Source: Tiliqua scincoides
Lineage: Eukaryota; Chordata; Lepidosauria; Squamata; Scincidae
Direction of reading: 5' to 3'
Length of the DNA: 64,000 bases
Assembly (NCBI RefSeq): GCF_035046505.1
Contig: NC_089822.1
Location: 42,449,159-42,513,158 of the forward strand
The position numbers and the translations under genes are program-made. The notes beneath the pieces were generated by a model. The model was given only the letters and a program-made list of their open reading frames with translations. It ran no database searches and had not been told where the DNA came from. Position 1 is the first letter of the stretch, and every line of letters starts with the position of its first letter. Positions 1 through 10,095 of the stretch are shown one piece after another.

Positions 1-758
1 AGTGTCGACCCAATGTGCGGTGGCAGTGAAGAAGGCCAATTCTATGCTTGGGATCATTAGGAAGGGTATTGAGAACAAAACGGCTAGTATAATGCCGTTG
101 TACAAATCTATGGGAAGGCCACACCTGGAGTATTGTGTCCAGTTCTGGTCGCCACATCTCAAAAAGACATAGTGGAAATGGAAAAGGTGCAAAAGAGAGC
201 GACTAAGATGATTACGGGGCTGGGGCACCTTCCTTATGAGGAAAGGCTATGGCATTTGGGCCTCTTCAGCCTAGAAAAGAGACACCTGAGGGGGGACATG
301 ATTGAGACATACAAAATTATGCAGGGAATGGACAGAGTGGATAGGGAGATGCTCTTTACACTCTCACATAACATGAGAACCAGGGGACATCCACTAAAAT
401 TGTGTGTTGGGAGAGTTAGGACAGACAAAAGAAAATATTTCTTTACTCAGCGTGTGGTTGGTCTGTGGAACTCTTTGCCACAGGATGTGGTGATGGCGAC
501 TGGCCTGGACGCCTTTAAAAGGGGATTGGACAAGTTTCTGGAGGAAAAATCCATTATGGGTTACAAGCCATGATGTGTATGCGCAACCTCCTGATTTTAG
601 GAATGGGCTATGTCAGAATGCCAGATGCAAGGGAGGGCACCAGGATGAGGTCTCTTGTTATCTGGTGTGCTCCCTGGGGCATTTGGTGGGCCGCTGTGAG
701 ATACAGGAAGCTGGACTAGATGGGCCTATGGCCTGATCCAGTGGGGCTGTTCTTATGT
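1..758 (+). mobile_element. CR1 LINE, 3' part (ORF2 end and 3' UTR)
   Basis: Cut by the window edge. Positions 133-573 encode the end of a CR1 reverse transcriptase ORF ([37 protein letters not shown]). The 3' UTR ends with the CR1 hallmark GGACTAGATGGGCC, then CCTGATCCAGTGGGGCTGTT, then CTTATG. Same young subfamily as the copies at 21465, 24488, 29957, 46270 and 61375. Confidence 0.9.
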
Positions 759-1324
759 ATTGGATGGGAAGAAATATTCAATGCTTACAGGCGAGATGGA
801 TAGCCACATAGGGTAGTATTTATTTTCTTCCATCTTCTGGTTGTGTTTGTGTTCACAGCAGTGTGCAATGAGCCTTATTCAACAAACCCAGGCAGGAAGA
901 GGGAGCGGCACGTAGTATTACAAGTAGCTTAGCAAGATAAGTCTGCCTGTTTAACCATGTAGATGTTCAAACTCCAGTTTGAATCTATTGGACTTTAAGT
1001 TTAAAACATCAGCCCGTTGGGGATAAATTGAAATGTTTCTGCCTTTTTGATCTTCTGAGCTCTTGGAAAGGGAGGGAATCGTTTTTCTATGCTCTTCCTT
1101 GCTGTAGTGTGACTACAAAGAAGTAGGGCTGGAGAAGGCATGCAATCCCATGTGAGCCACACAAGAAGAAAAACCACATTTTATAGCCTGTCCACCTACC
1201 AAGATCTGATGACTGGCTGTTTTAATTCTCAATATAAAATTCAAACTGAGAAGTCTGTCTTTTTTTTTTTACCTAAAAGTTCAAAAAAAACCCCACAGCA
1301 CCCCCCCCCCCTCTCCAAGTGTTT

Positions 1325-1426
1325 CCACCTGGGGGTGATATTACTAGCCAAGCTGTCTTCTATTTTTTTGGAATGCTAATACACTAAGTAGAAGAGAGCT
1401 TGGCTAGCAATATCACCCCCAGGTGG
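1325..1426. repeat. Hairpin-forming inverted repeat, 37-bp arms
   Basis: Arms 1325-1361 and 1390-1426 match at 35 of 37 positions, with a 28-base loop. The arm contains CACCTGGGGGTGATATTACT and CTAGCCAAGC. Could be MITE ends or a pre-miRNA-like fold. Confidence 0.85.
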
Positions 1427-2479
1427 GAACAGTTGGGGAGGGAATCTGTCTTTTGCATGTTAGCATCAGGAATAGATAATGTGTTCAAAACTGGATGACT
1501 GATTGGAAAACTTAAAACATGAAATGCTAACGCAGCTATCCTAGTAAATCAGAGATGTAAACAGATCTGTTTTCTGCAGCAGAGAGAGCCTCTTTCAGCT
1601 GTCTTAAATCTCCCAACTTATTATTCTCTTTCCTGTGTGTATGTGGTTTTCAAATACTACTCAAATGTCTGATTAGTTTGTACTGCAGTTAAGCTACTTG
1701 GCTTTCTCAAATTTACGCTGTCCCCTCCCCCCCAAGTTTTTGTAGTTTGCACAAGTATTAACATAGCATAATGCAAGGGGAAAGCAAGGGTAGAAAGTAC
1801 AATTTTTTTAATCCACAGTGTTATTGAATGTGACTGAGAGATCAACTACAAATTGTTAACATCTGAATTTCAGCACTCTAAGCTTGAAATACTTTTTTTC
1901 AGTAGCGACATCAAAGTCTAACATCTTTCTTTCTCAGAGCTGGCTCTGCACTCTACCAACATGGGTTGACAGAGTTTGGTGACGCAATAAACGACAATTC
2001 TGAATCCCATGTCTTTCCATTTGAGAACTTGTATTACTATCTAACTTAGTGGGTTGCTTTGCTTGCCCTGCCAGTGGCAATACTCTTCCAGGCTGGTTTA
2101 GATGTTTCCTTGTGGTGAGTCATTGCTGTGTGATTGCTCATGGAGCAGGTGAGGCTCATTTGTGAAACTGAAAGTGATCTTGGTGCATAGAAAATTGCCC
2201 ATGATCCATGGCAATCTGCCACCCAAAAATGGGGGACCATGGGTTGGATCCAAGGATGTCCTTTCAAGAATGTTTGAAGCTGTTGTGGGGTTGGAATAGG
2301 GGTTTCTCTCTCAAAAGGAAGAAGTCGAAGATTCCCCTGGGCCTGCCCAATCACATGTTTGGATGCAGGCTCATGGAACAACAGCTGCCCCATCAAGTGG
2401 CAATTCTTCATTAAAATCCTTCCATTTGAGAACTGTTATTTTTTTTCAAGCTTATATCTTATTCTTCCCCCTCCTCCCG

Positions 2480-2560
2480 GTCAGGGCTGGCCTCCTAATG
2501 AGGCAAGCTAAGGCGGTCACCTCAAGTGGACAGATGGTGACTGCCTCATCTCAACAGTAG
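2480..2560. repeat. Repeat fragment (GGCTGGCCTCC... type)
   Basis: TCAGGGCTGGCCTCCTAATG then GGCGGTCACCTCAAG; a similar start is at 15318-15365. Looks like the end of a reptile DNA-transposon family. Confidence 0.4.
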
Positions 2561-5022
2561 GGCAAGGAACCACTTGGATGCCTATTTTTCCTAGGTGTAC
2601 TGTATATGAAAAGTGGAACTGAAGATGTGTGAATTAGGCTAGAGTGCCTTCCTTACCAGGACTTGCTTTAAATCACCACTCTGCTCTCATTCTCTCAAGC
2701 CTCTTCCTTCACTTCATTCTTCTGTCTCCCCCCCCCCCCCCAGTATACTGTCTTAGGAGGAAGTGTAACAGCAACGCTTCATGCTGCTGTCTAGTGATGG
2801 GGTAGATGAGGCAGCATTGGGGCCTAACCCCAGATGCCCAAAAATCTTGGGCTACTTCCAGCATTCAGCCCTTAACACTGTATCCACTATACCAGTACTT
2901 CTGAATGTAGCTGTGGTAGTGGCCTTGTTGATTTCCCCCTCAATGTACTGAGGAGCAGCACCATAGATACACAAATTCACACAGTGTGTATCCAAAAATG
3001 TACACACAGTAATGAGCTCTAACTCATACATTCTTCATTGTAGAAAACCTACAACACTCAAAACACCTGAGGGAAGCAATTGAAGAGATGTGTGGAACTG
3101 TCCCAACACCCATGTTGGTGGATGTCTGCAGATCCCTTAGTCAACAGTGTCAGTTCTGTATAGATGCCAATGGTGAACCTTTTGAGCATTTGGTCTAATG
3201 CATTAATTAATTATAACTGGGTCAAGCAAATGTAATTATTCTCTGTATGCCATATACAGTATATGTGTACATTATAGCATAAAATATTATAAAGTGTGTA
3301 CATTTTCTTGAGATGCACTGTATATATAAATTATGGGGGGGGGGCACATAACCTCACTTTGTTTCTCTCACTTCCCTCTTTCCCATTGTCTCGTAGCCTC
3401 TTGTGAGGCTTGGTGAGCATCCATGTCCCACAGCAGACCTCAGGAGACTTCACAGCTCCAATCTCTCCAGACACTCTAGAGGAAGCCAGACCCCATGGAC
3501 AAAGAGAGCTATATTGAAACAGTACTCAAGGAAGCAGCATCAGTGTGGATATTGTTGTACTGAAAAGCATAAAAAAGTGATGTAATTCAATCCTACACGT
3601 TGACAACAAAAGATTCACTTGGTCTAAAATTCTGGAGAGGGGCGGGTCAGAGGCTTGTTTTGAAATATGCAAGGAGCAGTAGCATATCTTGAGCTGTTAT
3701 CTGGCTTTTGCTAATCAAAATACCCTGCAAATATGTTGGCGTGTAACTAGAAGAAATGTAAGGGCAGCCATCCTAGCTTGTGATAAACTGTGGAAGTGAC
3801 ATAGTTCTGAACAACGTATGTAATAAAGCTGGTTAGTTCAAAACTGGAGTGAAGAGTGAATTGTGTGGTAGCCTTTTCACTGCTGCATGAATATGGTGAT
3901 AACCTGAATTGCTATATATATGTCCTCCAGGAACTTTGAAGGTTGGCATTCTGCTCTATATGATTAGGCATCTTTTTGCTGGCTCTCATAAAACGAATTT
4001 TTTTCCTCTTTAGGTAGATTGGGGTAGATTGGGGTGGTTTTTATTGTCTTACTGATATTATCTTTCATTGCATTCTGACATATAAAGCAATGCTGCTCCA
4101 TTTAACCATATACTCTTGTATGCATTTATGTCGCCGGATGTATATGTAAACGCCTTGGAGTTTCTTGATCATGTTTCACGTAGTCATTTTAATTCCACCA
4201 CATGGTAAATGTTCCTGGTCCATGTTTGACAGTTGCACTATTATTATCTTAAAATAAAAATTGGATACATTTTTCAAACTACTATAGCATTATTCTAGTT
4301 TTGCACAGTCAAAAAAGTTGCTATATTTGGAAAAGAATGTTTGCCTGTATCTTAGGATTGCAATATGATGATCGCCAACTATATTTCATTTCAGATGAAT
4401 TATCACCTTTTACAATATTAATGAAACTCTTGTAGGAGAAATGAAATAACTCATGTTTAATTTATTGTGTGTTAGAAAAGTTCTGTGTATGCTGATACTG
4501 CCAAAAAGTTTTTGTTTTAGTGCTAATGCTTACCAAGGTTGGGGAAGGAGGGCTTTAAAAGTACTTTTCCTTTGCATTTATCTAATAAAGAGATTTGAGT
4601 TTCTATGAAGGCTGCTGGAGTCTGATCTTAAGTTTAGTCTTGATTGTGGTTGTCTGTTAATAGTTGCTACTACTGTATTGGTCAACGTGGGCAGGCATTT
4701 CACAACAAATGGAAAGATGGAATATAATTTAGCACAGATTTCTAAATGTATAAGTGGGAGAAGGGAAGAACATGTACATTTTGCCCAGAAATATTAGTTT
4801 GCTTTTGGCTTTGGCTGGGTGGGAGCACTTTTTGATCAGATGGTTTCAACACCTGGATTGATTTCACAGGAGTGCAGCACCTGCCCTTTTGTTCATAATA
4901 CCTTTTTGATGTGGAGCAGATGTCCACCAAATGCCAGTCCCCCACCCCAGGCTAGTCTGTACATGAAAAGTAAAGAACAAAACCAAACGTGTGCATTGGT
5001 TTGTCAAGCTTACAATCTAGAA

Positions 5023-6270
5023 CAGTGACTTTCAACTTTTTTTCATCTCGTGGCACTCTTGAGAAAGTGCTAAAATTTTCAGGGCGCACCCTCAGTCTCT
5101 CAACAATTGACAAGGTACACTGCACTGCTGGCCAGGGATTCACATCTCTCAGTGGCCCCTCTAATACATGACCTTCCCCAAAACTCCTGTGGTGCGCTTG
5201 CAGAGCATCTGTGTTACGTGCAAATCCCCTTTTCCCTTCCAAGTTGTGATTTTTATATCTAGTTATGTATTTTGGACTAAAATGCAGGCCTAAAACTTCT
5301 CTTTCAGGCCACAAAAGGAGTCAAATCTTAAGCTCACTCATTTCTCATGTTGTTTGTCAGTCTGGGAAGACTCATTTCCTCTAGAGACACTAGAAATGTC
5401 TTTATTGTTTAAGTCAATCACTGAATATGCAAACACCTCAAAGGAGGAGGACTTTGGCAGCAAAGTCTACCACCTATTGTTAACTAAATCACAGCCATTA
5501 AGCCACCTCCAGACTCCAAAATCCAGTAGCAACAGGAAGTAAGCTACTCCCCCTCCCCCAGAGTCAGGCGTTGCTGATAGCTGATCTCTGGACCCTTCCA
5601 CCTTTTTTTTACATACTCCATGTTACTGAGCATGTGCACAGCTCTGGGATACTTCCGGTCAGTTTAGGTCAACTTCCAGGTCAAAGACAACTCTTATAAG
5701 AGAGAACTCAGAGCACATGCTCTCTCTCTCTGATTGCTCTCCTGCGTGAGTGGTCCTACATGGGACTCTTCCTCCAACTGCCCCCCCGGACAGGTAAATA
5801 TATCTGGCATCTACACTCCCTCCCTTCTTCCCTATCCCTCCCTTCTCCCCCATCTTTAGTCAGCAACTGGGTTTAGCAGATTAAGGAACCCCTAAATACT
5901 TCCCTACACCCTATCCATTTCTGATTCCTTTTCGGATGCACCCAAATACATAGCACATGCAGCCACCACTAGCTAGGTACACTATACATAAGTACTAGAA
6001 ATCTATACTTATCAATTATCCATGTGTATTATGTTTACCTTTGTGTGTTTTTGCAATAAAAATATAATCCTTTGATTGAAAGTTACCTTCCTCCCAGTCT
6101 CCTCATTAAGCTAGGCAAGGGATCTCTTTGCTTAACGCTATCTTGGTATCCAGCCTATGGTCCCAAAAGTTTCCAAAAGGCTAATATACTAATTCCCCTA
6201 AACAAAGCAGCCTTTTTGGTAACATCTGCAGCATACCAATGTGCCACGGCACACTGGTTGAAAATTGTTG
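5023..6270. mobile_element. hAT-type non-autonomous DNA transposon
   Basis: Ends are CAGTGACTTTCAAC and GTTGAAAATTGTTG, imperfect inverted repeats, flanked by the 8-bp near-duplication atctagaa (5015-5022) and atttagaa (6271-6278). An 8-bp duplication is the hAT signature. No transposase frame. The inner part from about 5560 to 6110 looks different and may be a separate insertion. Confidence 0.65.
5560..6110 (+). mobile_element. Possible solo LTR-like segment
   Basis: A TATA-like element (5693), a pyrimidine-rich stretch and an AATAAA (6055) in the order of an LTR, inside the hAT element 5023-6270. No clear LTR ends or duplication were seen. Old and of uncertain family. It could simply be part of the host element. 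Confidence 0.2.
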
Positions 6271-6317
6271 ATTTAGAATAAACATTCCAATATGTTGTTG
6301 AACAATCAATGTACACA

Positions 6318-6398
6318 TTAACCCATTTCTACTCAGCCCACAAGTGTACACATTTAATCCTTGTTGCATATATGCAACTTTGGACAGAAAGGGCTTAA
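6318..6398. mobile_element. Short TTAA-bounded MITE (piggyBac-like), copy 1
   Basis: 81 bases from TTAACCCATTTCT to the TTAA after AGAAAGGGC. Central GTTGCATATATGCAAC is a perfect palindrome. Two further copies with the same borders are at 29567-29648 and 54824-54904. Confidence 0.6.
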
Positions 6399-8315
6399 AT
6401 AAATACAGAATCCAAGAACCAGGGTGCAAGCCAGGAGTTGAAGGCCAGCTGAAGGTGAGCCTGAAGGAGTGATAACTACATGGGGCTGTTTCTGTGGAGG
6501 TAGGAGGGAAGGAGAGGGCTTTATAATTGGTTTCATACATCTTCATGTCATAATTGGGGCATTGTGATACTGGAAGAGATGGCAAGGATGCAACAGAAAT
6601 TAAAGACTTGAGTCCCTGGTAAATGGGGTGTGGGTGGGATCAAGGGAAAGAAGAGGATTTTGAAGAGAGATAATAATGTAACATGGGTAAGACTTCTTAA
6701 AATTTATATACATCCAAATGTATATGCGTACATAAAATATCATGTAGGATGATATGAAGATTGGCCAAACCAGGAAGGTGCACTTCATTTTACATAAGCT
6801 GGTGGGGGTGGATTCCAATACTATAAATGGCAAGCATTTGCACTTCAAGCATGAAAACAGATCCATTGATTGAAACTCTCCCTGAGACACCCCTCTAGCA
6901 TTCTCAGATTTTATCTTCTCCCACTGCCAGTTATGGCTGTATGGCGTGAATCGGAGAGAAAATCACGTATGCTGGAAAACCAGATTAAACATCATCTCCT
7001 TCTACTATGCCAAAATTATGGGCTCCTACTCCTGTTTGTGACAAGAGGCTGGCAAAATGGCATTCTTCCCTTCTGCCTCCTGGTGCTGAATATACGCATA
7101 CACAAAAGATCTAACTTGAGCACAGATTGGCCTGGCTGCGGGTGGCTCCTTGGATCTCCTGTAATTCTTGCACTGGGTGTTGGACCGTGACTCTGACTCT
7201 TGATCCATGCTATTCCCTTTCCATGAACATACACAGCTGCCTTAATACAAAAAATTGGTCTATCTAGCTCAGTATTGTTGACAATGACAGGCGCTCTCCA
7301 GTCTTTTGAGTTGGAATCCTGCCTAGCCTTACCTGAAGATGCCAGGGACTAAATTGAAATAGCCTTCATGCACTCTGCACCCGTGCTACAGCCCCCTCCC
7401 TAGAGCTTTCCTCCACAAGCCATTTATCTTCATTGCCTGCTCGACAGTTGCTTGAAACCAGAAAGCAGTAGGCCTCTCCTACCTGCTGTTTCCCCGATCT
7501 CTAGCAAGAACAGAGTTCGGAAACATGAACAAACCCAAAATAGCGGGGAAGGCATCCCAGTACTTGGTTTTACGTGCTCAAGGTTTGACAGAGTTGTATC
7601 TGCATACTGCATCGGTTTTGCTTGTACGAAACCCTTTTATTCTGAAAGTAACCTGAATGTTTCAAATATTCTGTTCTGGATTTATGTTTAACAAAGTCTT
7701 TCAAATAATGATCCAGGGTTTCTTTTCTGTAAGGAAAAAAATGATCAAGGTTCTGTCTGCTTTTCTGCTCAGGTTCACTTTGGATCCCTGCCCCTTTCTC
7801 AGAATAGAAGTCCTGCAAATATGCTAATAGGAAGGCTTTGTGTATTTTTCCAGTAGGAGGTACCCAAGCAAAAATAACATCCCATTTCAGGTGGCCTGAA
7901 CTTGAACCTTCTGGCACTGAAAAAATGTTCTGGGGTCTGGGTGTTATGCTGCGTGAGTCATTTAGTGGTAAGAAAAACAATGGCTTTTTAACCAGTACAG
8001 GTCTGCTCCTGTGCCACTATGTATCCTTTGCCCCCATAAATTGGGTGAAGCTTGGAACCATTAATTCAGCTATACTGTCTGAGCTTGACTTGAAGAAAAA
8101 GCTGCTGTGTTCCAGTCTTCCAGTGCTACCAGTTTAAACACAGGAGGCTGCCTTCTATAGCCCTCGTGCCTTATAATAATGTTAATCCCCACGATGTGGG
8201 GGTGGGACACACACCAGCAAGCCCACCACTGCGGCAACACAGTCCTTGAAACCCAGATTCACCCCCATGTGTAGAGCGTTTGTCTGCATTGACAGACACT
8301 GCACCAGAGAGACTT
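6399..8315. other. Gene-free stretch
   Basis: Contains one SINE (7222-7412). Frames of up to 136 residues (7570-7980 minus) show no recognisable domain. Confidence 0.5.
7222..7412 (-). mobile_element. tRNA-derived SINE, squamate type
   Basis: Minus strand. Landmarks on the plus strand: CAGCTGCCTTAATAC, CTATCTAGCTCAGTATTGTT, GATGCCAGGGACTAAATTGA, in the order of a common squamate SINE whose tRNA-like head is at the right-hand end. Confidence 0.65.
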
Positions 8316-8407
8316 GCAGCACAGTCCTAGGCACGTCTACTCAGAAGTAAATCCCATTAGGTTCAATAGAGCTTTCTCCCAGGAAGGTGCTTATAGGATT
8401 GCAGCCT
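8316..8407. mobile_element. Harbinger-like MITE, short type (about 90 bp)
   Basis: Inverted ends around CACAGTCCTAGGCACGTCTA and TTATAGGATTGCAGCC, with the CAGAAGTAAATCCCATTAGG centre shared by the other short copies. Confidence 0.6.
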
Positions 8408-9335
8408 TGGTTATCCAGCTTTCCAGAACATATGAGAGAGTCTACCTGGGTACAACATTTGTCAGTGCAGTTGGGAGTTCTCAAACTTCCCTCTGCTACA
8501 ACCTACCTGTTTTGCGGTGGAGGGGGCCACGACCCATCTGGCACAGGGTCTCCACAGCCCTCAGAAAGCTTCCACCAAGTAACCAGAAGTCATGTTCATG
8601 AACCCAGAAGTAAACCATGCATGACTTTCTGGCTGCATCTGGAGGCCTGTAGAGGCCCAGTGAGGTCACCAATTGCATCTGGAGGGATCCAATTTGGAGC
8701 CAACCAGCTACAAGGGCAGGTGCAAGGACCTACCAGGCATCAGGTTGCAACCCACAGTTTGAGAAACCTTGGTATTTTATATAAAGCTCTTGCTTTAGAT
8801 CAGAATGTGAAAGCATTCAAGAAAGTTGTCTCATGAGTATTTCTGCTCAGAATCCAGCATTCCCAAAAGAGCCAAGATGATTCTTATGTCTCACAAAGGA
8901 CACTTGATGGAACTTTCTACTGACAAACTACAATTCCCACAATGCTAAAGCTCTGTGGATGGGAGTGGTACAGAAATGCTCAATGCTCTCCAAAGAAGGT
9001 AACTGGGAAACGAAGACATAAACATACTTGCCAGTGCCATGAAATGCAGACACGATGACTTTGCCAAGGTAGGATTCCTTTCTGGCAGAAAAATCTCTCT
9101 TCTGTAATTGCTAGTCAAAATCATGTGTGTGAAAGGGAAAAAAAATGGAAAAGAATTAAGAGTTCCAGGAATAATTTAGTTGGATGATTTCACAGTGCTG
9201 ACACTTTACTAGTAAGCTGAGCAGGCTCTGATTGATGAGTTTTGAAAGCATGAAACTGGCGCCTCTGATGAGCTGGTGCAATGTGTTTGGGACTCGATGA
9301 GTCCTCTCTTCATAGCTAGAGAGATTACTGTATTA
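8408..9335. other. Upstream region of the ZnF-OAS gene
   Basis: No exon recognised. Holds the ISRE-like site at 9131 and a TATATAAAG at about 8778. A non-coding first exon could lie here but cannot be placed. Confidence 0.4.
9131..9140 (+). promoter_or_regulatory. Candidate interferon-stimulated response element
   Basis: GAAAGGGAAA fits the IRF/ISRE core GAAANNGAAA and lies about 790 bases before the first recognised coding exon of the OAS-family gene. OAS genes of other vertebrates are interferon-induced through such sites. A match of this length also occurs by chance, and the transcription start is unknown. Confidence 0.3.
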
Positions 9336-9514
9336 GGGCCCAATCCTATCCAGTTTTCCAGTGCTGGTGCAGCTGTACCCAAAGGGTGTGCGCTGCATCC
9401 TATGGTGGAGGGGCACTCACAGAGGCTCTTAAGATATGGGAACATGTATGCCCTTACCTCTGGGCTGCATTGCAGCTGCACCAGTGTTGGAAAGTTAGAT
9501 AGGATTGTACCCTA
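9336..9514. mobile_element. Harbinger-like MITE, long type (about 175 bp), tandem copy 1
   Basis: Inverted ends GGGCCCAATCCTATCCAG and a diverged GATAGGATTGTACCC, with a TTA on the left and a TAA on the right. Short TAA or TTA flanks are what PIF/Harbinger elements leave. Body shares GCTGCATTGCAGCTGCACCA with the other copies. Confidence 0.65.
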
Positions 9515-9516
9515 AA

Positions 9517-9668
9517 GGTCCAATCCTATCCAATTTTCCAGTGGGGCGTGCACTGTGGTGGGCAGGCAGTCACAGAAGCCTTCTTATGGTATGGGAACAT
9601 TTGTTCTTTTACCACGGGGCTGCATTTTGGTTGTGCTGGTGCTGGAAAGTTGGATAGGATTGGGCCCT
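9517..9668. mobile_element. Harbinger-like MITE, long type, tandem copy 2
   Basis: GGTCCAATCCTATCCAATTT to TTGGATAGGATTGGGCCCTT, directly after the previous copy. Confidence 0.68.
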
Positions 9669-9800
9669 TAGTCTACAGCAGCAAAAACCAACAGTCTTGT
9701 GGCACCTGAAGGACTAATAAATTCATCACACTTTAAGCTTTTCTGGACTAGAGTCCACTTTATCAGAGTGCTGAAAAGCTAATGCGACAGTTAGTGTGTA
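9669..9800 (+). repeat. Interspersed repeat fragment (unnamed reptile family)
   Basis: AACAGTCTTGTGGCACCTGA, then AAGGACTAATAAATTCATCA, then AGTCCACTTTATCAGAGTGC. The wording is typical of a repeat common in reptiles; I do not name the family. Confidence 0.5.
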
Positions 9801-9930
9801 AGCAATAGGGTCCCACAAGACTTTTTTTTGGATTTCCTATATTCATGAACATTATATTGTGGGACAGGTGGGGGGGGAAGGATGCTTTTGAATCTTATAT
9901 ATCTTAAAAATGTGTTCCCTACTTTAAAGG

Positions 9931-10095
9931 ATGTGGGGTCTGAAGCCCAAATCTTACAACTGTGAGAGATGTGGGAATGACTTTGTCAGCTGTACAGCTC
10001 TGAGGTACCATTTTAGGGCGAAGCATCTTGGGAAAGTTCGCTGTGAAACTTGTGAGAGGGATGTTCTGACTGAGAGCTCCCAGGACCATGCAAAG
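9931..10095 (+). CDS. ZnF-OAS coding exon 1: zinc finger 1 and first half of finger 2
   Basis: Residues 1-55. Finger 1 is C11-x2-C14-x12-H27-x4-H32 with the classical F18 and L24 core positions. Finger 2 starts with C38 and C41 and gives H53, and its last ligand is in the next exon. Ends with a complete codon before a gtgag donor (phase 0). The ATG has A at -3 and G at -1. A start by splicing at AG 9928-9929 is the alternative. Confidence 0.8.

Larger units (their letters stand above)
759..5022. other. Gene-free stretch, mostly unassigned
   Basis: Apart from the hairpin 1325-1426 and the repeat fragment 2480-2560 I see only AT-rich sequence with short homopolymer runs. The open frames here (for example 2046-2411 minus, 121 residues) match nothing I recognise. 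Confidence 0.5.

Noticed and set aside
2046-2411. 121-residue minus-strand open frame
   Set aside because: No recognisable domain, no splice context and low-complexity stretches; likely chance.
8778-8786. TATA box of the OAS gene
   Set aside because: TATATAAAG is present, but its distance and order relative to the ISRE-like site and coding exon do not support a core promoter without transcript data.
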